Assembly (NCBI GenBank): GCA_036265915.1
Contig: DATAOC010000152.1
Coordinates: 1-16,576, forward strand
DNA from: AR12 sp036265915
Lineage (GTDB): Bacteria; Methylomirabilota; Methylomirabilia; Rokubacteriales; CSP1-6
Direction of reading: 5' to 3'
Length of the DNA: 16,576 nt
Shown piece by piece: positions 1 to 6,978 of this stretch. The position numbers and the translations under genes were made by a program. The number at the start of each line of letters is the position of its first letter. Position 1 is the first letter of the stretch. The notes beneath the pieces were generated by a model that saw only the letters and a program-made list of their open reading frames with translations, searched no databases and had not been told where the DNA came from.

Positions 1-556
1 TCACGATCTGGGCGGCCTTGGTGAGATCGACGTAGCCGATGATCGAGGCGAGCGACGTGTCCTTGAACAGCACGATCATCTGGGTGACGAGCGACGGCAC
101 CATGTTCTTGAGCGCCTGGGGCAGCACGACGTGGACCATCGTCCGGGTGGCGGTCATCCCCAGCGCCGTCGCGGCCTCCACCTGGCCGCGCGCCACCGAC
201 TGGACGCCGGCCCGCACGATCTCGCCGAAGTAGGCCGCCTCGAAGATCACGAACGCCGTCAGGGCCACGCCGTACTCGGGAATCGGCAGCCGCAGCAGCT
301 GCGGGATGATGAACCAGATCCAGAAGATGACCATGACCAGCGGCACGCCTCGGAAGAACTCGACGTAGGCGGTGGCGGGCACGCGGATGAGCCGCGCCTC
401 GGCCAGCCGCGCGAGGCCGACGAAGATGCCGAGGATGAAGCCGAGCACGATGGCCGGGATGGCCAGCCGCAGCGTGCCGCCGATGAACGGCCCGAATCCG
501 ATCAGCCCCTGCAGCAGCAGGAACTTCCAGTTGCTGGCGATGACGGAGAAGTCCAC
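1..556 (-). CDS. Polar amino-acid ABC transporter permease, 3' end outside window
   Basis: Inner-membrane permease of a polar amino-acid (His/Glu/Gln type) ABC importer, probably half of a heterodimeric channel with the permease encoded just upstream. The first 185 codons are visible. The proposed GTG start (556-554) lies three bases after the TAG of the preceding permease (562-560), and the product begins MDFSVIASNWKFLLLQG. Several hydrophobic segments follow, including IPAIVLGFILGIFVGLARL. The family motif VEFFRGVPLVMVIFW is present, as is a cytoplasmic EAA loop (EAATALGMTATRTMVHVVLP), the known contact site for the ATPase. Reading continues open to the window edge, so roughly the last 30-40 residues are missing. 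It resembles GltK/GlnP; the substrate cannot be read from the sequence. There is no strong ribosome-binding site, so translation is probably coupled to the upstream permease. Confidence 0.9.
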   Translation of the reverse strand, partial: MDFSVIASNWKFLLLQGLIGFGPFIGGTLRLAIPAIVLGFILGIFVGLARLAEARLIRVPATAYVEFFRGVPLVMVIFWIWFIIPQLLRLPIPEYGVALTAFVIFEAAYFGEIVRAGVQSVARGQVEAATALGMTATRTMVHVVLPQALKNMVPSLVTQMIVLFKDTSLASIIGYVDLTKAAQIV

Positions 557-559
557 CGC

Positions 560-1279
560 CTAGCCCCCGCCCGCGCGCGAGATGAGGCCGGGAATCGCGT
601 AGTGCCGCTCCACGCGGGCCATGATGGTCGCGATCGAGAGGCACAAGATCAGATAGATCACCGTCCCCGCCGTGAGCGCCTCGATGGCCTTGGCGGTGTA
701 CGTCTCGATCTGGCGCGTCTGGAACGTGAGCTCGGCAACGCTGATGGTGAGCGCCACCGATGAGTTCTTGAGCAGGTTGAGCGACTCGTTGGTGCCTGGG
801 GGGACGATCAGCCGCAGCGCCACCGGCAGGATGATCAGCCGGTACGCCTGGAAGGTCGTGAGGCCCATCGCCAGCGACGCCTCGAACTGCGTGCGCGGGA
901 TCGCCTGGATGCCGGAACGGATGACCTCCGACATGCGCGCGCCGTGATAGACGCCGAGCGCGACCACGGCCGCCCAGAACTCCGCGGCGTGGTTGAACAG
1001 CCAGTCCTGTGCCGGCCGCGGCAGCAGCGGCGGCACTCCGAAGTACCAGAAGAACATCCACACGAGCAGCGGGACGTTGCGGAAGAATTCCACGTAGAAG
1101 ACCGCCGTCACGCGCAGCGGCGCCCACGGCGCCGTCCGCAGCGCGCCGGAGAGGATGCCGAGGGCGACCGCCAGAATCCACGCCAGTGCGGAGAGCTCCA
1201 GCGTGGTGAGCAAGCCCTGGAGCAGCCACTGCCCGGACTGGCCGGTCCACAGGACGCTCCACTTGAACGTGTAGGTCAT
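560..1279 (-). CDS. Polar amino-acid ABC transporter permease (GltJ/HisM type)
   Basis: Inner-membrane permease, 239 residues, the usual size for this family, and likely partner of the permease that follows it after three bases. The N-terminus MTYTFKWSVLWTGQSGQWLL is followed by about five hydrophobic segments. The family motif VEFFRNVPLLVWMFFWYFG is present, as is the EAA loop EASLAMGLTTFQAYRLIILP, which docks on the ATPase. An in-frame opening runs upstream to 1387, but those extra 36 codons read through the tandem repeat and hairpin at 1286-1440 and give a low-complexity Gly/Arg-rich peptide. I therefore place the start at the ATG 1279-1277. No clear Shine-Dalgarno sequence precedes it; the base of a hairpin occupies that position instead. 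It is separated from its binding-protein gene by 168 bases, the longest gap in the operon. Confidence 0.93.
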   Translation of the reverse strand: MTYTFKWSVLWTGQSGQWLLQGLLTTLELSALAWILAVALGILSGALRTAPWAPLRVTAVFYVEFFRNVPLLVWMFFWYFGVPPLLPRPAQDWLFNHAAEFWAAVVALGVYHGARMSEVIRSGIQAIPRTQFEASLAMGLTTFQAYRLIILPVALRLIVPPGTNESLNLLKNSSVALTISVAELTFQTRQIETYTAKAIEALTAGTVIYLILCLSIATIMARVERHYAIPGLISRAGGG

Positions 1280-1285
1280 ATGAAG

Positions 1286-1310
1286 ATGGGGGCCCCGAAA
1301 TGGCCCCCAT
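1286..1310. repeat. Perfect 9-bp inverted repeat (hairpin) just upstream of the permease start
   Basis: ATGGGGGCC (1286-1294) pairs perfectly with GGCCCCCAT (1302-1310) around a 7-base loop. On the minus-strand transcript this hairpin lies 6 bases before the permease ATG (1279), where a ribosome-binding site would be expected. No T-tract follows, so it does not look like an intrinsic terminator. It adjoins the tandem repeat at 1301-1440, sharing the TGGCCCCCAT segment. Confidence 0.7.
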
Positions 1311-1440
1311 ACCCCCCAGCGCTCGGACGCGCCCCGGCGGAGCCCGGGCGCGCCTCGGGATTGCGAGACATGGCCCCCAAGCCCCACCTCCCAACGCTCG
1401 GACGCTGCCCGGCGGGGCCGGGGCGCGTTGCGGGATGACG
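1301..1440. repeat. Imperfect tandem duplication, two ~70-75 bp GC-rich palindromic units
   Basis: Two copies lie side by side, 1301-1370 and 1371-1440. Both begin TGGCCCCCA followed by a C-rich tract. The copies share a core at 1320-1361 and 1395-1436 beginning CGCTCGGACGC and ending CGGGAT; I count 35 of 42 matches. The second copy has about five extra bases in its C-rich tract. Within each core a CGCGCCC/GGGGCGCG-type arm pair can fold, imperfectly, into a GC hairpin. The block almost fills the gap between the stop of the binding protein (1448) and the permease start (1279). It looks like a short interspersed palindromic (REP-like) element rather than coding DNA. I see no other copy in this window. 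Confidence 0.65.
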
Positions 1441-1447
1441 ACCTCGA

Positions 1448-2305
1448 TTACTTGCCGATCTGCTTGAGCAGATAGGCCTTCACCTGCGGGGTCATCGGGT
1501 ACGGGAGCTCGCCCTTGGGGCCGAACCATTTCTCGTAGATCTCGAAGTACTTGCCGGATTCGAAGCCGCCGCGGAGGCCGGCGTCGACGGCGGCCTTGAA
1601 CTTGGCGTCGCCCTTGCGCATGGCCATGCCGTACGGCTCCTCGGAGTAGAAGTCGCCGACCACGTCCCAGTCGTTCGGGTTCGGCGCCTTGGCCTTCAGT
1701 CCGGCGAGCTGGACGCCGTCGTTGGTATAGGCGTCGACCTGGCCCTGCACCAGCGCCTGGAACGCCGCCGGCTGGTCGGGGAACTCGCGAAGCTGCGCCT
1801 GCGGATACTTCTCGCGGACGATCTTGGCGTTCGTGCTCCCCTGCTGGGACGCGATGCGCTTGCCGGCGATGTCGTTCACGCCGTGGATCGGGCTGCCCTT
1901 CTTCACCAGGAACTGCGCGCCGGTGTAGAAAAACGTCAGGCTGAAGTCCACCGACTCGCGGCGCTGCGGCGTGTCGGTCATGGTGCCGGCGATCAGGTCG
2001 ACGGCGTTGGACGTGAGCAACGGGATGCGCGTCGGCGGCGTGGATTCCTTCTTCTCGATCCTGATCGACTTGCCCACCGCCTTCTCGACGGAGGGCTTGA
2101 CCAGCTGCTCCACGAGGTCGATCGAGAAGCCCACCCATTCGTTGTTCTTGTTGACGTAGGCGAACGGCGGCGAGCCGGTTCGCGTGCCGATCGTCAGGAC
2201 CCCCGTCGACCGGATCTTGTCCAGCGTGTCCGACTGGGCGCCGGCTGGCACGGACGCCGCCACCACGATCACCAGTGCCAGCACCACCACGAGCATGCGT
2301 CTCAT
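1448..2305 (-). CDS. Polar amino-acid ABC transporter substrate-binding protein (family 3)
   Basis: Periplasmic or lipid-free secreted solute-binding protein, 285 residues, normal for the SBP_bac_3 family. A Sec signal peptide spans about residues 1-23 (MRRMLVVVLALVIVVAASVPAGA, shown here only as its hydrophobic run LVVVLALVIVVAA, then AGA-Q). Next comes the hallmark opening of the family (GVLTIGTRTGSPPFAYVN, then GFSIDLVEQL), the motif DLIAGTMTDTPQRRESVDFS, and the second-lobe motif GKRIASQQGSTNAKIV. The C-terminus has YEKWFGPKGELPYPMTP. An upstream in-frame opening to 2455 reads antisense-like sequence from the ATPase gene and lacks a signal peptide. The ATG at 2305 has a GGAGGT six bases before it. 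It follows the ATPase stop by 13 bases. The closest general match is glutamate/aspartate or glutamine binding proteins; the ligand is not determined. Confidence 0.94.
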   Translation of the reverse strand: MRRMLVVVLALVIVVAASVPAGAQSDTLDKIRSTGVLTIGTRTGSPPFAYVNKNNEWVGFSIDLVEQLVKPSVEKAVGKSIRIEKKESTPPTRIPLLTSNAVDLIAGTMTDTPQRRESVDFSLTFFYTGAQFLVKKGSPIHGVNDIAGKRIASQQGSTNAKIVREKYPQAQLREFPDQPAAFQALVQGQVDAYTNDGVQLAGLKAKAPNPNDWDVVGDFYSEEPYGMAMRKGDAKFKAAVDAGLRGGFESGKYFEIYEKWFGPKGELPYPMTPQVKAYLLKQIGK

Positions 2306-2311
2306 GAGAAG

Positions 2312-2317
2312 ACCTCC
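2312..2317 (-). promoter_or_regulatory. Shine-Dalgarno GGAGGT deciding the binding-protein start
   Basis: On the minus strand GGAGGT is followed by six bases and then the ATG at 2305. This strong site supports the short start, which yields an intact signal peptide, over the longer in-frame opening. Confidence 0.8.
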
Positions 2318-2318
2318 A

Positions 2319-3062
2319 TCAGTGAGTGAGAATCTTGGACAGGAACTGCTTGCCGCGATCCGACTTCGGCGACGAGAAAAACGCCTGGGGCGTGCCTTCC
2401 TCGACCACCTGCCCCGCGTCCATGAACACCACGCGGTGGGCGACGCGGCGGGCAAACCCCATCTCGTGCGTGACGCACATCATCGTCATGCCCTCGCGTG
2501 CGAGCGTGGTCATGACGTCGAGGACCTCGTTGATCATCTCCGGGTCGAGGGCCGAGGTCGGCTCGTCGAACAGCATGATCTTCGGCTGCATCGCGAGCGC
2601 GCGCGCGATCGCCACGCGCTGCTGCTGTCCGCCGGACAGGTTGGCTGGATAGTTCGGCGCCTTCTCGGCGAGGCCGACGCGGGCGAGCAGGGCGCGCGCC
2701 GTCTTCTCGGCCTCGGCGCGGGAGAGCTTGCGGACCTTCATCGGCGCCAGCATCACGTTCTCGAGCGCGGTCATGTGCGGGAACAGGTTGAACGCCTGGA
2801 AGACCATGCCGACCTTTGTCCGGAGCGCCGGCAGGTTCACGCCGCGCCGGGTGATCGGATCGCCCAGGACGGTGATCTCGCCCGACTGCACGCGCTCGAG
2901 CCCGTTCACGCACCGGATCAGCGTCGACTTGCCGGACCCCGACGGCCCGCACACGACGACGACCTCGCCCGCCGCGACGGCGAGGTCGATGGAGTCGAGC
3001 ACGTGGAGCTTGCCGAACCATTTGTCGACGTTCTTGAAGACGATGGCGGACTCGGCTGCCAT
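2319..3062 (-). CDS. Polar amino-acid ABC transporter ATP-binding protein (GlnQ/GltL type)
   Basis: Cytoplasmic ATPase that powers the amino-acid importer encoded by the next three genes. It has 247 residues, standard for the family. All nucleotide-binding elements are intact: Walker A GPSGSGKST (39-47), Q-loop Q89 in VGMVFQAFNLFPH, signature LSGGQQQR (142-149), Walker B IMLFDEP (162-168), D-loop SALD (170-173) and H-loop H199 in CVTHEMGFA. The VGMVFQ.FNLFPHMT and CVTHEMGFAR patterns are typical of the polar amino-acid subfamily. The ATG at 3062 is preceded by GAGGAAAGG (3078-3070), which overlaps the last bases of the upstream biotin-carrier gene; the gap is 14 bases. This tight spacing suggests that the importer shares a transcript with the biotin carboxylase genes. 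Confidence 0.95.
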   Translation of the reverse strand: MAAESAIVFKNVDKWFGKLHVLDSIDLAVAAGEVVVVCGPSGSGKSTLIRCVNGLERVQSGEITVLGDPITRRGVNLPALRTKVGMVFQAFNLFPHMTALENVMLAPMKVRKLSRAEAEKTARALLARVGLAEKAPNYPANLSGGQQQRVAIARALAMQPKIMLFDEPTSALDPEMINEVLDVMTTLAREGMTMMCVTHEMGFARRVAHRVVFMDAGQVVEEGTPQAFFSSPKSDRGKQFLSKILTH

Positions 3063-3076
3063 TCCGTCGCCTTTCC

Positions 3077-3577
3077 TCAGCCCATCACGAGCAGCACGTC
3101 GCCGGCGTTGACGGCCTGGCCGGGCTGCACGCGGACCTCGGCCACCGTGCCGGCGGCGCCGGCCTTGAACTCGTTCTCCATCTTCATGGCCTCGATCACG
3201 AGCAGCGTGTCGCCGGCCTTCACCGGGTCCCCGGGACGCACGGCAACGCGGCTGATCTTACCTGGAAGCGGCGCCCTCAGCGTCCGACCTGCGCCGGCCC
3301 CGGCCGCCCCGCCCCGGGTGCGGATGACGTGGCGCGTGTGCTCCTCCACCGTCACCTCGTACAGCTCGCCTCGCACGTCCACCAGGCAGCTGCCGTCGCG
3401 ATCGACCACGTCCGCCACATACGAGATGCCATCGACGAGCAGCGAGTAGATGCCCTGGGCCGTCAGTCGGGCATCGACGTCCCAGCGCTGGTCGCCGAGC
3501 GCGATGTGATAGCGCCCGTCCGTGCCCGTCACGTCGACGACGAGTTCGTGCTCGCCAACGGTCGCCACGTACTTCAC
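3077..3577 (-). CDS. Biotin carboxyl carrier protein, acyl-CoA carboxylase type (biotin/lipoyl attachment)
   Basis: Carrier subunit of a biotin-dependent carboxylase; it shuttles carboxybiotin between the biotin carboxylase and a carboxyltransferase. It has 166 residues. The C-terminal biotinyl domain (about 100-166) has RAPLPGKISRVAVRPGD, the canonical EAMKMEN with Lys132 as the predicted biotinylation site, and the closing VQPGQAVNAGDVLLVMG. The N-terminal ~88 residues are beta-rich and low in helix, and resemble the domain that precedes the carrier in propionyl/methylcrotonyl-CoA carboxylase alpha subunits. A short Gly/Ala linker (GGAAGAGAG) joins the two parts. The start is GTG (3577-3575), with a GGAGG about 11 bases upstream. 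The biotin carboxylase gene ends 22 bases before it, so this pair is a split version of a fused alpha subunit. No carboxyltransferase lies in the window. Confidence 0.92.
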   Translation of the reverse strand: MKYVATVGEHELVVDVTGTDGRYHIALGDQRWDVDARLTAQGIYSLLVDGISYVADVVDRDGSCLVDVRGELYEVTVEEHTRHVIRTRGGAAGAGAGRTLRAPLPGKISRVAVRPGDPVKAGDTLLVIEAMKMENEFKAGAAGTVAEVRVQPGQAVNAGDVLLVMG

Positions 3578-3599
3578 CGCTCTCTCGTCCCTCCGCCGC

Positions 3600-5117
3600 T
3601 CACCGGCCGGTCCAGCTCCCGGAGCCGGCTCGCCGCCATGCCGTGGCCGGCCACTCCGCCGCCGACGCGTCGTGCTGGCCGCCGCTCGTTGCAGCGCGCC
3701 GGCCCCGCTCGTACTCCGCCAGCACGGCCGCGATCACGGCGAGGTCGCGATGGCGGGCGTCATTCGGCTGCACGCCGGGCAACACGCGCTCGAGGAAGGC
3801 GGTGGACAGGCGGCCGGCGCGGAAATCGGGATGGGCCACGATGCGCTCGAGGATCGGGATCGTCGTGCGCACGCCGACGATCCGGTACTCCGCGAGTGCG
3901 CGCGCCATCCGCTCGCACGCGGCCGCGCGATCCGGACCCCACACGATCAGCTTGCTGATCAGCGTGTCGTAGAACCGCGGGACCGTGTAGCCCTCGTAAG
4001 CGCCGGAGTCGTCGCGGACCCAGGGCCCGCTCGGCGCGCGCAGACCGGTGATCGTCCCCGGGGACGGCATCCAGCCGGCGAACGGGTCCTCGGCGTTGAT
4101 CCGGCACTCGATGGCCCAGCCGCGCCAGGTGACGTCCGCCTGACGCAGCGAGAGCCGCTCGCCGGCCGCCACACGCAGCTGCTCGGCCACGAGATCCAGG
4201 CCGGTGACCATCTCGGTGACCGGATGCTCGACCTGCAGGCGCGTGTTCATCTCGAGGAAGTAGAAGTTGCGCTCGGCGTCGACGAGGAACTCCACGGTGC
4301 CCGCGTTGACGTAGCCGGCGGCGCGCGCCACGCGGCACGCCGCCTCGCCCATCCGCTGCCGCATCGCCGAGTCGACGAACGAGGATGGCGACTCCTCGAC
4401 CAGCTTCTGGTGCCGCCGCTGGATCGAGCACTCGCGCTCGCCGAGATGAATGACCTCGCCGTGACTGTCGGCGAACACCTGGATCTCGATGTGCCGCGGC
4501 TCGGCGACCGCGCGCTCGAGATAGACCGCGGCGTCGCCGAAGGCCGCGCCCGCCTCCGCCTGCGCCGAGCGCAGCGCCTCGGCCAGATCCGCTTCGCGGC
4601 GCACGAGCCGCATCCCCTTGCCGCCGCCGCCCATGGCCGCCTTCAGCATGACCGGATAGCCGATCTCGCGCGCCATCGCGCGCGCGGCCTCCTCGCCGGC
4701 GACGGCGTCGAGCGTGCCGGGCACCATCGGCACGCCCATGTCGCGGGCGATCTTGCGGGCGGCCGTCTTGCTGCCCATGGCGCGAATGGCCGCCGCCGGC
4801 GGGCCGACAAAGGTGAGCCCCGCTGCCGTGCACGCCTCGGCGAACGCCGCGTTCTCGGACAGGAACCCGTACCCCGGATGCACGGCGTCCGCCCCCGCCG
4901 CCCGCGCCACCTCGACGAGACGGTCGACGACCAGATAGCTCTCGAGCGCGGGGGCCGGCCCGATCGGGTACGCCTCGTCGGCCATCTGCACGTGCAGCGC
5001 CTCCCGGTCGGCTTCCGAGAAGACGGCCACGGTGGCGATGCCTTGCTCGCGGCAGGCCCGGATGACACGCACGGCGATCTCGCCGCGGTTGGCGACCAGC
5101 AGCTTCTTGAGCTTCAC
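3600..5117 (-). CDS. Biotin carboxylase subunit of an acyl-CoA (acetyl/propionyl) carboxylase
   Basis: Catalyses ATP-dependent carboxylation of the biotin on the adjacent carrier protein, using bicarbonate. It has 505 residues. The N-terminal domain opens KKLLVANRGEIAVRVIRAC and contains HPGYGFLSEN (80-89). The ATP-grasp glycine loop is GGGGKGM (163-169). Catalytic-region residues include K238 in RRHQKLVEE and the EMNTRLQVEHPVTE stretch, where E289, N291 and R293 match the E. coli residues 288, 290 and 292 shifted by one. The C-terminal domain has ECRINAEDP. It is about 55 residues longer than AccC; the tail (HRDLAVIAAVLAEYERGRRA..., then WRRAG) resembles the linker that follows the carboxylase domain in propionyl-CoA carboxylase alpha chains. 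GTG start at 5117 at the conserved position; ribosome-binding site weak. It lies 33 bases after the preceding binding-protein gene. Confidence 0.94.
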   Translation of the reverse strand: MKLKKLLVANRGEIAVRVIRACREQGIATVAVFSEADREALHVQMADEAYPIGPAPALESYLVVDRLVEVARAAGADAVHPGYGFLSENAAFAEACTAAGLTFVGPPAAAIRAMGSKTAARKIARDMGVPMVPGTLDAVAGEEAARAMAREIGYPVMLKAAMGGGGKGMRLVRREADLAEALRSAQAEAGAAFGDAAVYLERAVAEPRHIEIQVFADSHGEVIHLGERECSIQRRHQKLVEESPSSFVDSAMRQRMGEAACRVARAAGYVNAGTVEFLVDAERNFYFLEMNTRLQVEHPVTEMVTGLDLVAEQLRVAAGERLSLRQADVTWRGWAIECRINAEDPFAGWMPSPGTITGLRAPSGPWVRDDSGAYEGYTVPRFYDTLISKLIVWGPDRAAACERMARALAEYRIVGVRTTIPILERIVAHPDFRAGRLSTAFLERVLPGVQPNDARHRDLAVIAAVLAEYERGRRAATSGGQHDASAAEWPATAWRRAGSGSWTGR

Positions 5118-5150
5118 GCGTCTCGTCCGGTCACGGCGCCGATGATACCC

Positions 5151-6146
5151 TCAATCACCGATCGCCTTCACGGCCGCCTCCACGAACGACGTGTCCACGA
5201 TGTCCTTCAGCGGAATGGTCGCCTTGATGAAGCCGTGGCGCTGCCACCACGCCATCTGCCGTCCGATGTCCTCCACCCAGAGTCGCCCGCTGCGGTCCTG
5301 GTACGGCAGGCCGAGCTTGATGAGAGGCACCGGGGCTCCGGTGTAGCGCGCGGTCACGGCCACCACGTCGTCGTAGGCGGCGCCCGGCGTCCGGCCGAGC
5401 ACCGCGTCGTGGTAGAAGCGCGACGACTTCACGTAGCCCTTCATGAAGCTCACGGCCCGCGCGCGGTCGGCCGCGAATCGCCTCGAGTAGAAGACCGCCG
5501 CGATCTGCCAGGGGAACAGGTCGCCGCCCCAGGCCAGGATCCGTCCGAAGCCGTCGGCCTCGGCGCGGCCGGGAAACGGCTGCGGCAGCACGACGGCGTC
5601 GACCTGCTTGCCCTTGAGCGCCTCCAGCGCCGCCGCCATCGCCTGCAGCGGCACGATGGTCACGTCCTTGAGCGTCATCCCCTCTTTCTCGAGGATGTTG
5701 CCGATCTGATAGTGGAACGTCGAGCCGAGCTGGGTGACCGCGATGCGCTTGCCCCTGAGATCCGCCACCGTGCGCACGCCCGCGTCGTGAAGGTCGGTGC
5801 GAACGACAATGGCCGTGAGCCGGTGATCCGGCCACTCGCGGCCCTTGTCGGCCACGATCCACAGCTTCTCGCCGCCGAGCACGATGTTGTAGGTGGCGGC
5901 GGTCAGCCCGGTGGCCGCCACGTCGAGCTGTCCGGCCGCCAGCGCGGTGGCGATCGGCGCCGCCGCCTGGAAGTACACGAGCTCGGGGTCGACACCGTAC
6001 TCCTTGAAGAAGCCCTTCTCGACGCCGACGAAGATGGGCGCCGACGACGTCAGCTTCAGCACGCCGACGCGCGGACGGTCCTGGGCCGCCGCCGGCGCGC
6101 ACAGCAGCGACATGGTCAGGACGGCGGCGACGAATGCTCGAATCAT
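5151..6146 (-). CDS. ABC transporter substrate-binding protein, SsuA/NrtA/ThiY-like
   Basis: Exported solute-binding protein of the nitrate/sulfonate/taurine/thiamine-precursor class, 331 residues. The signal peptide is residues 1 to about 22 (hydrophobic AFVAAVLTMSLLCAPAAAQ). The mature part has family features: VGVEKGFFKEYGVDPELVYF, then AAAPIATALAAGQLDVAATG, the lobe-2 motif DLRGKRIAVTQLGSTFHYQ, and QVDAVVLPQPFPGRAEADGF. I chose the ATG at 6146 because AAGGAG lies seven bases upstream; the in-frame GTG two codons earlier (6152) would have only one base of spacing. The gene follows its cognate permease by 40 bases. The ligand cannot be read directly. The neighbouring acyl-CoA ligase hints at an organic acid, which is inference; sulfonates, nitrate and pyrimidines are the classical ligands of relatives. 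Confidence 0.9.
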   Translation of the reverse strand: MIRAFVAAVLTMSLLCAPAAAQDRPRVGVLKLTSSAPIFVGVEKGFFKEYGVDPELVYFQAAAPIATALAAGQLDVAATGLTAATYNIVLGGEKLWIVADKGREWPDHRLTAIVVRTDLHDAGVRTVADLRGKRIAVTQLGSTFHYQIGNILEKEGMTLKDVTIVPLQAMAAALEALKGKQVDAVVLPQPFPGRAEADGFGRILAWGGDLFPWQIAAVFYSRRFAADRARAVSFMKGYVKSSRFYHDAVLGRTPGAAYDDVVAVTARYTGAPVPLIKLGLPYQDRSGRLWVEDIGRQMAWWQRHGFIKATIPLKDIVDTSFVEAAVKAIGD

Positions 6147-6153
6147 CGACACG

Positions 6154-6159
6154 CTCCTT
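6154..6159 (-). promoter_or_regulatory. Shine-Dalgarno AAGGAG deciding the SsuA-like start
   Basis: Minus-strand AAGGAG ends seven bases before the ATG at 6146 but only one base before the in-frame GTG at 6152. It therefore selects the ATG. Confidence 0.75.
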
Positions 6160-6186
6160 TTCGTGCAGGGGATCGGCGGATGCCGG

Positions 6187-6978
6187 TCAGCCCGCCCGCC
6201 ATGGAATGGCGAGCCGCTCCAGACGGGCGAGCGAGAAGTGCGAGAGCACGCCGAGCAGCGAGAGGACGACGATGCCGACCATCAGCTTCGTCGTCTGCAT
6301 CAGGTTGCCGGCGTGCAGGACCAGGAAACCGATCCCGGACTCGACCGCGATCATCTCCGCGGCCACGAGCAGCAGCAGCGCCGTGCCCGCACCGAGCCGC
6401 AGGCCGGCGAAGATCATGGGCAGCGCCGAGGGCAGGACGACCTTGCGAATGACCGACCAGCGCCGCGCGCCGAACGCCACCGCTGCCCGCACCAGCAGCG
6501 GGTCGGCCTGGCGCACACCCGTGAACGTGTTGATCGCCATCGGAAAGAACACGCCGAGCGCGATCACGGCGATCTTGGACGGCTCGCCAAGCCCGAGCCA
6601 GAGGATCAGCAGCGGCAGCAGCGCGATCTTCGGCACCGGAAAGGTCGCCGCGATGATGGGCGTGCCGACGGCCTCCGCCACCGCGAAGAAGCCGACGGCC
6701 ACGCCGACGGCGACGCCGAGCGCGGCCCCGATGCCGAAGCCGAGGACCAGCCGCCAGAGCGAGGCGGCGACGTGGCCGAGCAGCTCCCCCGAGCGCAGCA
6801 TGTCGGCGGCCTCGGCCAGAACGCCGAGGGGCGAGGGCAGGAAGAGGGCGGGCACCCACCCCAGGCGCGCGATCAGCTCCCAGGCGGCGACGAGCAGCAG
6901 CAGCGCGACGACGCGCAGCACCCGATGCTCGCGCCGCGTGAGGAACGCCGCGCGGTCAGCCACGGCCACGCGGCTCAT
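6187..6978 (-). CDS. ABC transporter permease, SsuC/TauC/NrtB-like
   Basis: Inner-membrane permease, 263 residues, expected to form a homodimeric channel with the ATPase and binding protein encoded on either side. The first membrane helix is VLRVVALLLLVAAWELIARL, followed by the family signature LFLPSPLGVL. Further helices include a Gly/Ala-rich segment near GFGIGAALGVAVGVAVGFF. The cytoplasmic EAA-type loop reads RAAVAFGARRWSVIRKVVLP and then PMIFAGLRLGAG. The C-terminal part VESGIGFLVLHAGNLM is characteristic of this class. The ATG at 6978 overlaps the TGA of the ATPase gene (ATGA, 6978-6975), a classic coupling arrangement. The same frame stays open upstream to 7620, but that stretch is antisense-type reading of the ATPase gene and carries no membrane segments. 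Confidence 0.94.
   Translation of the reverse strand: MSRVAVADRAAFLTRREHRVLRVVALLLLVAAWELIARLGWVPALFLPSPLGVLAEAADMLRSGELLGHVAASLWRLVLGFGIGAALGVAVGVAVGFFAVAEAVGTPIIAATFPVPKIALLPLLILWLGLGEPSKIAVIALGVFFPMAINTFTGVRQADPLLVRAAVAFGARRWSVIRKVVLPSALPMIFAGLRLGAGTALLLLVAAEMIAVESGIGFLVLHAGNLMQTTKLMVGIVVLSLLGVLSHFSLARLERLAIPWRAG

Noticed and set aside
1280..1387. N-terminal extension of the first permease up to 1387
   Set aside because: The extra residues come from the repeat and hairpin block, are Gly/Arg-rich, and are not needed for a family-length permease starting at 1279.
1301..1440. CRISPR array
   Set aside because: Only two contiguous imperfect copies with no unique spacers between them and no cas genes nearby.
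6147..6152. GTG start two codons upstream of the SsuA-like ATG
   Set aside because: The AAGGAG would then be one base from the start codon, too close; the ATG at 6146 has seven-base spacing.
3522..6452. Long plus-strand open frame (976 codons) opposite the biotin carboxylase and SsuA-like genes
   Set aside because: Same reason: a low-complexity basic product, antisense to clear homologues with intact catalytic motifs.
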